Shown here: positions 49,881 through 62,560 of the stretch, in pieces | How the letters are laid out: each line of letters starts with the position of its first letter | How positions within the stretch are numbered: position 1 is the stretch's first letter | Assembly: GCA_035079385.1 (NCBI GenBank) | Contig: JAVHKY010000013.1 | Coordinates: forward strand, 10,538,001-10,602,000 | From: Aspidiotus rigidus | Taxonomy: Eukaryota > Arthropoda > Insecta > Hemiptera > Diaspididae | Direction: 5' to 3' | DNA: 64,000 nucleotides | The notes under the pieces: generated by a model | Databases searched by the model: none | Seen by the model: only the letters and a program-made list of their open reading frames with translations | Told to the model about the DNA's origin: nothing | Made by a program: the position numbers and the translations under genes

Positions 49881-51330
49881 ATCGATTCATGGCTGAGGAG
49901 ACGATTCTTTGTTTCTTTGTTAGAAATCTACAAACTTGATCCATAATTCAAGCAATTTAGAAGTTTAGAACAGACAATTTCAGCTATCAAATTTCCAGTT
50001 GAAACACTTGGATTATCCTTTTTGAGAATACAGACTACATTGAATTCCTGAGCATTTCCGCCATAGGTATTGCAAAATATTTACCAAAAAACTGTTCCAA
50101 TATTCTCTTAGTATTCCTTTTCTCGTCAACAACCGAATATTATATTCGTCTTAGTTTAACTTTTTTCCTTCGTTCGTAATAATTTTAGAAGCACGATAGA
50201 GATGAATAAAGTTTTTCTCCAACACAAATAAATAACACGCGTAAGTTTTGCAATCAACTGCTCAAATATTGTGTACGGTATTATTATATATCTAAAACGA
50301 AGAAGTAGGACATACGCGTTGGCGTATCAAACGTGAGAATCATAAACAAAGAACTGTATATCTGGAAATGGTTCGATATGCTCTCGTCGAGTTTTATTCA
50401 GCACGAGAATATCGGGCAGAAGATGAAAGCGAACAAATTTTATGCAAGAGAGGAAACAATAAGGTATGTAAATAGAATCTTCTTTTACTTATTAGCATTT
50501 TATAATGAATCATTTAATGTACACTCAGGTCCTAATAAGAAAACGTTTTCCGCACCTACGAAAAAGAAATTCCGTAGGTATCTTTGAGGTATTTTCAACA
50601 GAGCGCGAAGCCTCTATAACGCGAAATTTTATTGTTCGAAGGGTTGTTGAAATGCCTTAGAACTTACCAAAAATATACCTGCGTAATAAAACGAGGGTGA
50701 GTTTAATCTAGAACAACCGAACACGGTACCTATACAGAATTGAGTTCAATAGACTTCGCGAATTTCGTAGTTTCGCGCCAAGTTCATACGTGACATGAGG
50801 CCGCGATGAGAGATAGTGCCGTTACAAATTAGCCTCAGGGGTGGTTCTAGTAACACCTTCTACTGAAAACACGTTTTACTCGTACTAAGAGGGAATTTCT
50901 TATCGAGTAGGAAAACTTTCTACAAACTTCATGCGTTGAAAATTTCTCAAATGTAGGTATTCTTACTCAACTTTTAGTCAGACGCGACATTCCCTTACAA
51001 TAAATCATCGAGTGTCACTACTAGTTTACTTTTATCTCAATTCCAGTTAGTTTCACCTAAATGAAATTAGGGTACTCATAAAAATTTATCAATTTTACTT
51101 TTTTGTTCTCTTGTAGCACTTTCTCTTGAAAATTCGAGAAAATAGCATTGCAGTAAGAATAAATCTTGAAGTACTATTGGAGAAGAGTTCACATTCGAAA
51201 CTTTTTACCTATAGAAGACGGAACCTAACAGCCTCCTCAACTTTTCAACTCTCTTTTAAGGTCAACGCCCAGCGCCTCCTCGTGCCACTTCACATAGACT
51301 CACTTTTCTATCCCGATGGAATAATGTCGA
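49881..51330 (-). other. Intron or upstream region, no feature recognised
   Basis: Unique-looking AT-rich DNA with scattered CpG. No exon with compatible splice sites was found. Confidence 0.5.
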
Positions 51331-53770
51331 CCGTCTATTCGACTGTATCGACATCTTCATGAGGTCGATCTGCCTGAACTCATTCGTCAGGTCGATTTCG
51401 AGAATTTTTTATCGAATTGAAATTGACAGCTCTGTAGCGGAGATGAGCAGTCGATTTGTAGTGCTCTGGAAATGTATACTGGTCGACTACAAATCGATGT
51501 CGACGGGTCCAAAACCAGAGTCCTTTTGTAGGAGGGGCTCTTATAAAAGTCGAAGGTCGTAATGATTCTTTGCATTTTTGGCTAGATGGCTAGTGACACG
51601 TCTAGGGGGCCTCAGCCTGCTCTGGGCTTTTGGTTACGGGCCTGGATATCGACCCGGAGTTGACGCACAGTCACCTTCCTGTAGCATTCTTTTCGTTCGG
51701 CAACTTCAGAATGTGTAGTCATAATTGTATTATGAGGTTCGTTGAGAGGCTAATTCCAATAAGGCAGTTCGTTCATGTCATAAGTTAGCCAAAAACGCTT
51801 TCTCCCCATCAAGTTTCTACAGTATCCTTCGGATGTTTTCGGGTTCTTACGGTTCCCAGACGATCGTATCCGTGGCTGAGTCGCATGTAACTGAAACTAA
51901 CTCAAAATATGAAGGTTATCTATCCCTTCTCTGATTATGCTCAACAGCAGGCCGATGAACCATGTTGACTTTCGATTTGACGTCAACTTTTCATATAGAT
52001 ACTGTGACGTTCTACCAGTCACCAAATATCTCTTGACACCGATAATAAAGAACAATTACGAAAACCGAGCTTTATTACTGGTACCGCAAGTACAACACTT
52101 CTAAAACACCGTTAAACTGTAACACAATCGCGTTAAAGAACGAGAACACGTTAACTATCGCTTTTAAGATTACAACTGAATCGCTTTATCGGGTTGCTGC
52201 CGGCTATTTATAGTCTCACCCTTAATTCCGGAATTCTCGAGATTTCTTCTAGAACGGCAAACAGGTTATGCAAGAGTCCTTACAATCAATCGAGCACGTT
52301 CTAGGATGTTCAAGCGTATTCGGCGAAGTAGTTAAGCGATAAGTACGCTTCCTTGCGGCGTCTGCTATTATTAAAAGTTTAGCGGCATGTGCAAGCTTGG
52401 TGCTTGCGCCTTCATAGCAGAACGCCACAATACCCATCATACATCGATAAATAATTTTGACATGACGTCGAACGAATCGAAAATTCATTCCTTCCAACGT
52501 CTTGGTCAAAACTGCGTCAATATATTGTCGAAATTGACTTGACGTCGATGACATCAGGTTGATATGGGGTCTTTAGAATTATTTGTCAAGCCGATTCTAG
52601 GTCGGATTCTCCAAATATTTTATCGATCAGAGTCGCTTTGTGGTTCTATGGAAATTTAAGCTGGTCGACTTTAAATCGACGTCGCTCTAGAGCCGATTTT
52701 GATTCGCTTTGTTAAGTTGATTTCAGGTCAACTTGTGGTTTTTCGCTGATGTACGCTGGTCGACTTTAAACGGACCTTAAATTGAAGTCGACTTCGAGTT
52801 GAATTCCCTGTATTTCTGCGTCGACTTGAAATCGACTGCTCTGTTACGTCGATTAAGCTTGGTACTTTGGAAATGTACGCTGGCCGACTTTCAATTGACG
52901 TCGATCTGGAGTCACCGTCCCCGAACAGCGTATATAAAAATATTCTGGTGGAACGCAATTCATTGATGTTCCTCTCTGAAGCGCAGACCGCAATTTTAAC
53001 ATCTTTCATTTTTTCGGACACAACTCAAATATGTAAAACAAGCTCGGGACGCAACTAGCATGCAGCCGGGTCGATTGGCGGTCGATAGAAGCCAGAAAAT
53101 CGACTCATATCGACGTCGATATCATTCAGTCAACCTAGGGTCAAAATAGCGACTCGATTTAGAGTCGATATGGTTAGTTGAGAGTGCAGAAAAGGTCGAA
53201 TTGACGCAATTTCGATCGATTTCTAGTGATGGTACGAAAAATCAAACATTTTTTGGTATCGATATAGTATCGAATATTTGACCGAAAGTGTGGGTAGTAT
53301 CGATACTTTCTTAATAATACTTCTTCGGTTCCGGAACGCCGGCTCCAACAACCTAAACCCTCTCCAAAACGGCTCCGGTAAAAGTATAGATGTTTTCCCA
53401 CCACCAATTTTTAGTCCTCACCTTTTTCCAGTGAATCGACTCGAAATCGATGTCGATTTTTGGTTGACATTTATGTAGTAGCAGGAGTCAACGTTGACCA
53501 TGGGGCAAAGAAAGAGTTTTCGAGTTTGAGTTGATTCTCAATCATTTTGGGTCAGTGTTTTCAATCGACAACTGGGTGGAACTAAATCGATCTCTCGATC
53601 GAGACGGCGAGTCGATCTGGGATCGACATAATTCATATAGGGAAATTCGATTATTTACCCCTTCCTCGCCATTCTTTAATACCTACTCTCAATCTTACCA
53701 GAAAGACTTGGCCATCATTAACCGTTTGATTTTGAGGTGCCAACATATGGTCGACTAGAAAGATTCCAAA
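51330..53770. repeat. GTCGA-rich diverged repeats, cluster 2
   Basis: GTCGACTTT, AAATCGAC, ACGTCGAT and GGAAATGTACGCTGG-type words recur irregularly. A probable unit of 90-130 bp contains TTTGGAAATGTA and CTGGTCGACTTTAAATCGAC. A solo LTR is inserted at 52,003-52,429. Confidence 0.65.
52003..52429 (-). mobile_element. Solo LTR, 427 bp
   Basis: Bounded by TGTGACGTTCTACC and GAACGCCACA, that is TG...CA, with ATAC on both sides (51,999-52,002 and 52,430-52,433). Read on the minus strand it has CTATAAATAG, a TCAGTT start-like motif about 45 bp on, and AATAAAGCTCGG as a polyadenylation signal, in the order expected of an LTR. It interrupts the GTCGA repeat cluster. No retroelement genes remain. 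Confidence 0.85.
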
Positions 53771-56700
53771 ATTTTGATATATCATGAATTATGGAAAAAA
53801 ATTATGCTGAAAAATACGAAAAAATTATTTCGTAAAATATTTATTAGGTTAGATTGACGAAGATACCTATTAGACACTTCAATCCATCTTCCAAATCTTG
53901 AAGGCAGCTCTGAGTTGTTACGACGCATTTTTTCTTTTCAAGTGGTGGAACCTTAGTAATATCATTTTCTATAATCACTCTACTGAGGGTTAGAATGGAC
54001 TACTACAAGGATTGAAGGTAACGAGGGGATAATGTATCAAGACCACAACACGTTCAATCGCATTGTTGGTCAACAGTAGGAACACTCCGAAGTTTTGCTT
54101 AAGAAAAAGATACGTGATGCAACTGAGGTTGATCTTCCAGTGTTGACAATCACCTTCTAAATTTATGAAATTTACACTGCTTTGAAGATAAGAAAAACTT
54201 TTCTCTATCAACAACTTAAGTTTGTTAATCAACTAGCAAATCGATCGAATTGAGGTGACTCAAATTTCTAGGTTTCATACGGAAAATCGGATATCCACGA
54301 CTACCTATTGTAGAGATACTTCCCATAAGAAAGATTTTAAAAAATGAGTCATATTTTTCTTGAACTTTCTGAAAACAAATTCTGGAATTAGGGCGAGAGT
54401 TCAAAGATCGGGAAAGGGTCAAACACATACATATCCTCCCGCGTATATTGATGACAAAGCTAATAATTTTTCATAGTCCTCAAAAAATATGAATTGAGCT
54501 CTCGTCTTCCAGGGACCACAGTTTGGAGAGTGGAGCCCAAGGCCTCATACGGCCACGAACCCAGGAATTATGGGTTAGAAATTCTAAACCGCAGGAATTG
54601 ACCAGTATATGGAAAAATGTTCTGCAAAGTCACATTAGTCGAGGGTTTAAAAATTGTCATATTCAAGTTGAAAGACTGAGACTCCTGAAAATCTTGAAGA
54701 GGTTGGCCAGGAGACGATTTTCACACTCATTCAGATTTGACTTTATCATTCCTTGTGCTGTTGGCAAATGATCGTTCAGTGTTTAAAGTTCGTGTGAGTG
54801 GCTCGCTGCATAGCATAATAATCGACTGTTCATCACTTCGGATAAAATATTATCGTTTCTCTTAAGCGTGAATTGTAATGAATCGGTTTTTTTTATTTTC
54901 TGTCAGTTTTCAAGAACAAAGTTGACAGTTATTCTTATTTTTAAAAAATAAAATTAATAACGCGAGAATACCGAGCTTCGTAGACACTAAACAAGGAAAA
55001 ACTGCAATCTAATTGAAAAAAAAAACTGTCTTCACAATAACATTTTGAAGGTACATCGTAACGAATTTATGCTTTGTCGAAACTCGCGCATTTTTAAAAT
55101 ATGCGCTAAGTTCAAGTTCGAAAATCCACGAGATTTTTCTTTCATTTTATGTCATCGCGAACCGTTCTTCTTTCGTAATCTAAATGCAATGAAAATGAAA
55201 ATTATTAGATTGAAGAGATACTCGAACTTTCTACAAAGTTTTTAATCTCCGAAGTGCTACGATGTTTTTTCTGACGTGATTTCTCTTAATATATAATCCG
55301 CGATTTCCTCTCTTCCATCTCGTAACTTCTTTTCCTCTACAAATTTTTTGCACACTTGTCAATTCCTTCGAAGAAATAGAACGTATAAAAAATATATCCT
55401 TTTTCTCATTCCCGAAATCACAGTCGGAATTTAATATCGTGACAGAACAGCACGTGGTTCAGCATGAAATCCTCTATACGCCGAAGACGTTTCATCAATA
55501 AAATATAAGAAGAGGAAAACGTCAAAATAAAGTAGGTAGTCGCCCCTTGAAAATGTCTCGAAGATGACCGGCACAGAGGCTCGTTTAATTTATGACATAA
55601 CGAATTATTCTCGACACGTTTTTCTCCAAATCATATAAACTGCTTTTCTATCTTTCTGTTGTCTCGCTTCTTCCTCTTATTCTTTGGGTCATAAGTTTAT
55701 ATTTATGACGATGCAAACATTTTAAGCCTCTTCGATGTTGTAAATTTTCTGGTTTTCTGACCTCAACTCTACTAAAAAAAAGCCCTTCGTGTTTAAAATT
55801 AGGTACGTACGTAAGTCGCCAACTAACCGTTTTCATCTTGTTCATCATGATGTCTTGAAAATTAACAGCACTATCACAGATTCATCAATATAAAAATACG
55901 CTTACAGCACAAGTACAAAAAAACACGTCATACACGTTTTAAAGAGATAAATTTATCCGACATTTTTGTATCGCGACAGCCACTCTCGACACTATCATAA
56001 TAATTTTTCCTCTTCGCATTCGAGAAGAACGCATCAGCGAAAGTAGAAAGCATCGAACGCACGTGAATCACTCCAGATGCCACATTCAAATTTTTCGTAT
56101 ACCTTTTTCACGTCGTCTACCACAAAAGTACTGTCCATCTCCATCCACGGAGCACAGTCGAGAGACGAAAAATATTCTGATTCGTACACAGGGTGTGATG
56201 TGTTCAGTCATTTATAAATAGAGAACGTAAAAATGTTTACAAGTCTAACACATCAGTATCGTACGTTACGCATCGTACTCCTTCTTCACCTTCGACGTCG
56301 TTGGAGAACATTCGTCACATAGGAATTTCAAAAATGAAAAATATCAAAAATTCCTTCATCCACTGGTGTCTTTTACGAAATTTCCGTCCCTCCGAGGAAA
56401 TACTTCTCTCCTAATCTACAGCAAAATTGAAAGTTATAAAGACTCATGCCTAAAAGAACTTCATACCCACAGTAATGACCGTCATAACGCTGGCTTATAA
56501 TACGCCCATAAAGTCCCGCACGGACGATTCTCATCATCAACCTGGGAAATCCTTTGAAATATTTAACGCGCGAATCACTTTGCTGTAAGAAATGCGTGGT
56601 AATTGCGATATGAAAGAAGCGTACGTACAGGAGACGCGCATGAAATCATCGCTGGTCATGGTACGAAGAAGGAATTTCTATTAAAAGCTATAAACGAAAT

Positions 56701-57090
56701 CCTTGTCCTCAGATTAAGGTATTAGATCGTCTACTAACAGAATACACGCAGATTACCGGACGCATTCTTTAGATACGAGCTTGAAATCTTAGGGCTCTTT
56801 TAGCTACATCGTAAAAGTCCAACTGTTTGTATGGAGAAAAAGGAAAAACAAGCTCTCACGCTACTCGAGGTAGGAAAAGGGTCAGTTGTGACAGCACGAC
56901 CTTTTCAATTTTCCTCCTACACCGTCTTGGAACCAAAGAACTCAATTCACTCTATGACACTGACTAGAATACTGTTCAACGGGCTCCCTCTTTCATCGTT
57001 TCTGCGTTTTCCATGTATTCCAGTCAGTGTCATACGATTATCGGAACTCATAATGAGTGAGTGACGTGTAAGTAGAGTACTAATATTGAA
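53771..57090 (-). other. Upstream region, no feature recognised
   Basis: AT-rich with CpG-containing stretches at 55.0-56.8 kb. Open frames are short and unrecognised. No PAS-domain exon was found. Confidence 0.5.
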
Positions 57091-57099
57091 AAAGGGTTT

Positions 57100-58820
57100 T
57101 TCAATTGTACAAATCTACGTTATTAGTTGCTTATACAAAAGTACTTTCGGGTGCTATCCCATCATCAGTTGTGTCGCAACTGGAGAACAAGGCCTTAACC
57201 ATGAGTTTTTATAGTATAACACTGTGATCTTATTGGCTATAACAATGCTGTGTTGTGATTGGTTCACTTCTTAGAAACTTATTCTTACAATAATATGACA
57301 TTGTGTTCTTATTGGCTAAAACATACTGCTTTGTGATTGGTTCAATCTATTGTCCTAAATGCTGCGTTTCTATTGGCTACCTGGATTCCTGCCGTCTCAT
57401 TGATTGGTTCCGTTCTTCTTCTCTCGTCCAATCACCAGGCCGAATAATTTTTCGCTGTCAAATGTGATTACATTGTTCAAGAGGCAGGCTTTCTTCCTCT
57501 TGGCTTTTGCAATCTCCATTTGTTCCCAGAGTTTTTTCTCTTAGTGCAATTCTCTACGTCTATGACTTCAAATATTCCCTCTCCATCGTGGTTTTCTTCG
57601 TTACAGTGTTTCCCAAACAGTGACTTGTCATCTTCTTTCTCCCTCGACTTTTTGTACTCCTTTTTCCTGATCTCAAACTTTCTCCCAGTCTCACCAATAT
57701 AGATCCCCTCGCACTGTTCACAACCGAGCTTGTACACTCCGCTCAAGCTTTCCTTGTCCTTTTGTTCCGTCTGGTCATTGCTGATTCTCTTCACCATGGG
57801 TTGGTTATTCTGGATACCCACATTCACATCGTAGCCATTGAACACCTTTATCACCTTGTTTGTGTACTTTCCTATATGTGGTATCGATCCGGAGTACTTT
57901 CTCACTATGCTATCATGGGTTCCTTTCTTTGTTTCCATTTTCCCAAAGACTCCCTCCACCACACATCTGCGGTAGCCATTGGCTTCTGCGATCTGCTTTA
58001 CTATCTCGATCTCTTTCCTCTTCTCTTCCTCGTTTTTGAGGATAGAAATTGCCCGATAGCAGTAGCTCTGGATTACCGCTAGCTTGTGCCTGGGGTGGTG
58101 GTAGGAGTCATTTGCGATGATGTGTCAGTATGCGTCGGCTTCCTGTAGATTTTGTATTCTATCCTATTGTTCTCCATTGTGAGTGTAAGGTCCAAATAGT
58201 TGATGGTCTCATTGCCTTTTTCCAATATGAATTTGATGCTCTCATTCATCGCGTTCATTTCTGAAAGGAATAGATCCACCTGTCTATCAGTGCCTGACCA
58301 CACAATTAGGATATCATCTACATATCTGGCCCAGTGTTTGATCGAGTTTCTGAACTTGCTGCCCTTCAATATCTTGTTTTCCATATCACTCATGAATATC
58401 TCCGCCAGTATTGGTGACAGCGGTGATCCCATCGCAGGTCCCCTTTCCTGACTGTAGAACCTGTTATTGAAGCGGCAGTAATTCTGGCTCAAGATCTCCT
58501 CCACAATGTGAAGGAATATTCGAAGTTATATACATACACGTAGAAAACTGCATGAAAAGAAGAAAAGTCTGGGAACAGGTGATGGAGATTGCAAAGGTCA
58601 AGAGAAGGAAAGCCAGCCTCTTGAACAAAACAGTGAAAGATTATTCGGCTTGGCGATTGAACGAGAGAAAAAACAGAACCGACCAATAGGATAACAGCAA
58701 AACTTGGTAGCCAATTGAAACGCTGCACATAGGAGGATGAACCAATAACTACGTAGTATTGTTGTAGCCTATCAAATCACAGTATTATACTATGAAAACT
58801 AATATTTAATGCTAGGGGGG
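57100..58820 (-). mobile_element. Penelope-like element, truncated and with inverted ends
   Basis: The minus strand holds a reverse transcriptase segment, a GIY-YIG endonuclease and a 3' terminal region to about 57,100. On the other side, 58,505-58,800 is an inverted copy of about 57,205-57,585 (endonuclease end plus terminal region), carrying VENCMKRRKVWEQVMEIAKV on the plus strand. Inverted terminal pieces are known for Penelope-like elements. The terminal region holds alternating TATTGGCTA and GATTGGTTC words and, near 57,165, CTGATGATGGGATAGCACCC then GAAAGTAC on the minus strand, resembling a hammerhead core. Confidence 0.85.
57477..58504 (-). pseudogene. Penelope-like reverse transcriptase and GIY-YIG endonuclease, frameshifted
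   Basis: The first piece (58,504-58,079, 141 codons) contains GPAMGSPLSPILAEIFMSD and ARYVDDILIVW, the palm motifs with the catalytic Asp pair, then INYLDLTL and YRKPTHTD. A frameshift near 58,100 leads into the second frame, which reads SYHHPRHKLAVIQS and runs into the 161-codon piece (57,962-57,477). That piece has GVYKLGCEQCEGIYIGETGR, the GIY-YIG nuclease core, and a His-Cys-Asn-Glu-Glu-Asn-His segment. The N-terminal half of the reverse transcriptase, including the first catalytic Asp, is missing. The end is frameshifted relative to the inverted copy. Confidence 0.85.
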
Positions 58821-58825
58821 GGCGT

Positions 58826-58981
58826 CCATGAATTACGTGGAACATTTAGGGTAGGTTCGCGGTCTGCCATAATCTCACCGAGTCTCACGCAAGGAGGAGG
58901 GAGGCATCTAACAACATTTTTTTGCGTGGGGGAGTCAAAAATTCGCATTACTCACCTCACGTAATTTATAGACGGCTCTAA
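58826..58981. mobile_element. MITE-like element with GGCGTCCATGAATTACGTG ends
   Basis: GGCGTCCATGAATTACGTGG at the left returns inverted as CACGTAATTTATAGACGGC at 58,956-58,976. It has no reading frame. A clear target duplication was not seen. Confidence 0.6.
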
Positions 58982-59330
58982 ACCTTCAAAAGTACTCTCG
59001 TGGACGTAAGTAACTAACAAAGTACAATATTGTACACTTGAGATGTTCTCAATCTTAAGCTCTTATTACACTTAATGTGAGTTCCGAAAAAGTGAGTAGG
59101 GGGGAAAATAAAGTACGAAGTAAGATATGAATGACCTATTTTGACGGAGGGGAGGAGTCTCTCCTTAGAAAAAATCTGCCACGATGTCTGCGTTCAACTT
59201 CTGTGATTTTATCAATGACCTCGAACTTACTCAAGGAATCGGAAAAATTCTAAGTTCCAATCCTTCATGGACAGATTTAAAAGAATTTTGAGCACCGAAC
59301 CTCAGTACAAGTGGAAAAATTTCAAAATTT

Positions 59331-59466
59331 GTGACCTGCGATGAGAAAAGGATGCTCATTGTCCACTGACAGGAACACCATTTCTCTCTGATTAGATATC
59401 CAATCAGAGAGAAATGGTGTTCTTGCGCCAATAGGCAATGAGCATCCTTTTCTCATCGCAGGTCAC
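59331..59466 (-). mobile_element. 136-bp palindromic MITE, copy 2
   Basis: Reverse complement of the copy at 34,910-35,045, same length and with only scattered differences. ATTT flanks it on both sides (59,327-59,330 and 59,467-59,470). Confidence 0.9.
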
Positions 59467-60034
59467 ATTTCTAGATTTGATAGTAAGAACGTCTACTCTA
59501 AAGCAGCAGGATTTGTAAAATATTTGACCAATTTCAGACCCTTGAAAATATTTCCGAAGGTTAACCATGGCCCATAGGTAAGCAAAGAAGTGAAGGGAGA
59601 AGAACTGGAGAAATTTCAACTTTCGAGATAACAGGAGACTTGAAGACAATTGAATTCGATTTTGAGCCCTGAAGAGACGTAAAAGAATACGTAAAATAAT
59701 TGTGTGAAGATGGTGTGGGAAAAAGTTCTAAAATCGAACAGTTTATTAAAATAACTGATGACAATCTCACAGCTTCGTGTAAAAGATATACTTTAACAGA
59801 TCGTATATCATTTTAAGTATAGGGTTGATGCGTATTATTCTTATAATTTACGCTATCGGAAGATGGAATTTTGATAGAATTTTCTAGGTAAAAAAATGAT
59901 TGGCAATCTAATTTTGAATCGTCTTTTTTCCTTTCTTATATGAATCGAAGAAACTCATTCGGGCCATTAGTAAGTTTGAAAGGGAAAATAGGCGTAAGAT
60001 ATCTCCCAACACCATTATTTCTTTGTCAACAAGA

Positions 60035-60680
60035 AACCTCTTTTATGGGAGCGTAATTTGAAGAAAAATGACGGGTGCCGGGCGCTGTCCGGCAAAACGT
60101 GGGACTTGGAAAAATGTCGACCTCCGAGCTGTATATATGATAGGAGGGAGAGTTGACACGTTCCTCAATTTTATGGTTAGGCATTCTGACAAAGGGTTGT
60201 ACTCAACCCTTTGTCGTAGGAGGACGACTTGGAAAAATTTCGACCTGCAAAGGGGACTTGGGGAAAGAGCGGGGGGAGGATTTGAAGAAAAATGACGTGC
60301 ACCGTCCAGCAAAACGAGAGACTTGGAAAAATGTTCATGGTAGGAGGGGGACTTGAAAAAAAAAAAAGACGGCTTCCTTAACAACCTTAAACGAGGAACG
60401 CAGGGAACCTGTGCTATGGGTTGAAAAATAATACATGACATGACCCGCATTAGGATAGACCCTTCAATGAGTCAGATATGCAATGATTCAAACAACATAA
60501 TTATGTTGCCTTTCACATATTACGGCTTGCAAATCAAAATTTTAACAGAGAACCTGTTCTACGTTTTTTTTTTTTGTTGAAAAATTTACCGTCCAACGTT
60601 TGGCCAAAATGGACTCAGGAAAATTTTACTTCTTTTCTTGAGCTTTATATGATAGGAGGGGAGTGATTAGGGGGGAGACT
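60035..60680. repeat. Composite-repeat family cluster
   Basis: Contains TGACGGGTGCCGGGCGCTG, ATATGATAGGAGGGAGAG, AACGAGGAACGCAGGGAACC, the CCCTTCAATGAGTCAG and TATGCAATG word pair, and AGAGAACCTGTTC. The frames read through it on both strands are not conserved. Confidence 0.75.
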
Positions 60681-60689
60681 TGGATTTAT

Positions 60690-61305
60690 TTACATAATTG
60701 ATTTAATCAATTAATTTATTCATCTATTCATTTTATTTTTATTTACTTATCTATTTTATCTATTTATTTTTATTTAATTCTCCATTAATCATTTATATAT
60801 TTTAATGTAATATTATTATTTATTTGATTTATTCATTAATCATTTATTTATTTATTTATTTATTCATTTATTTACCAGTAGATTCCGCGTATTATAATCA
60901 AAATTCCGGATAATGCGACTGATTTCTATAAAAAAATTCACGAAAAGACATGGTTTTGGAAGCTCTGCTCACTATTTAGTCTTGACAGTTTGCATTATTC
61001 TTACTTCTTAGGTCTACTCAAACAAAACAAATTCAGTTCACACATATTCACATTGTGTATCTCAAATGGTGCAAACTTTTGAAAAATCAAGCGAAAATCG
61101 ATTCTTCTTTCAGTCCTGTACAGTGATTATTAAATAATGCGACATAACTTTCTTTATCATGAATCATAATTTTTTTTAGATTTTGTTTTTAGAATTATCC
61201 GGTTAATATGATGAAGGTATTCTCTTACAAATACAATTATAATGAGCGGAATCATCTGTACTTTAATTTAATATCATTTATTTTATTTATTCATGAATTA
61301 ATCAT

Positions 61306-61340
<35 letters not shown>

Positions 61341-61442
61341 TCTATTTATTTGTTCAGTTTCTTTCTTTCTTTTCTATATTTTGCTTCTTTTTTTGAGCTT
61401 TATATGATAAGAGGGGGACTTGGATTTATTTTATTTATTTAC

Positions 61443-61477
<35 letters not shown>

Positions 61478-61600
61478 TTCATTCATCCATTCATTTATTT
61501 ATTTAATTACTTATTTATTTTCATTTAATTATTTATTTTATATATTTTGTTTAGTTTCTTTCTTTCTTTTTTTCTTTCTTTCCTCTCTTTCCTTCTTTAT
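60690..61600 (+). repeat. ATTT microsatellites around a composite-repeat scrap
   Basis: TTTA/ATTT arrays at 60,690-60,890, 61,260-61,350 and 61,420-61,545, TTTC runs at 61,555-61,595, and the word ATATGATAAGAGGGGGACTT at 61,400. The stretch 60,890-61,200 shows nothing. Confidence 0.85.
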
Positions 61601-61609
61601 ATAAGAAGG

Positions 61610-62560
61610 CAAGAGCTCCATCATATAAATTTTAACAGCGATCGTGCAAAGGGAAAATGTTGAATTCTTGTTAATATATATGATGGAAGGAGATTTTGGA
61701 AAATTGGCGTTCTCTCAATTCATTCCACACTACGCTAGAGGTCGTATCAATAATGCGTTTGAACAGAGAACCTGTTCTATGAGGGTTTTTTGAGAAATTT
61801 GCCGTGCGCCGTCCGGCGAAAAACTTGGAAAAACAACGGTTTCCTTAACGAAGTTAAACGAGGAACGCAGGGAGCCTGTTTTATGACTATGAGTCATATG
61901 GGATTTGGTATTGAGAATTCAAGGAAGCCTAGACCTACTATAAGCCTAGTATAACATAGTTTGAGAGACTCAATTTTTTTCGAATCTCGAGCTATATATG
62001 ATAGGAGGGGACTTAGAGAACTTTCGACTCTCAAGGCATATGTGATAGAAGAGACAGAGGGACTTCGAAGAATTCCTATCATATATGGCTCGAGAGTCGA
62101 AAGTTTTCCAAGTCCCCCTCCTATCATATATAGCTCAAGAGTTGGAATTTTTCTAAGCCCCTCTCCTATCATATATGGCTCCACAGTTGAAATTTTTTCA
62201 AGTTTTTTGTCGGACGGCGCACGGCGGACGGCAAATTTCTCAAAAAGCCCCCTTGACTCTGGAGCTATACAGGACAGGAAAGAGACTCAGAAAAAATGTC
62301 AACCTCCAAGCTATATATGACAGGAGGGGGGACTCTCGAGCTATACATATATAGCTTGGAGGATGAGCAGATTTCTCAAAAACACCCCATAAAATAAGTT
62401 CTCTATTAAAATGTCGACCTTCAAGCCATATATGATGAGGGGGGGGGGGTTGGACTTGAAAAAAAAATAGATTAAAGAAATTCCCATCAAACAGGTTTTT
62501 TGTGTGTGAGTTAATGAAGGCAACCCCGAGCAGCTAACGAAGTAGACTGCAAGTTTCTTT
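61610..62560. repeat. Composite-repeat family cluster with inverted units
   Basis: ATATGATAGGAGG units occur in direct and inverted orientation (61,985, 62,085, 62,125, 62,165, 62,310), with GTGCGCCGTCCGGCG at 61,805 and its inverse GGACGGCGCACGGCGGACGG at 62,213, and AAACAGGTTTTTTG near the end. Confidence 0.75.

Noticed and set aside
50640..50700. Possible upstream channel exon ending in Ile-Thr-Gln before a GTATAT donor
   Set aside because: An in-frame stop lies eight codons upstream, there is no acceptor between, and the donor is poor.
57762..58082. 106-codon plus-strand open frame
   Set aside because: It is the antisense shadow of the Penelope-like endonuclease frame.
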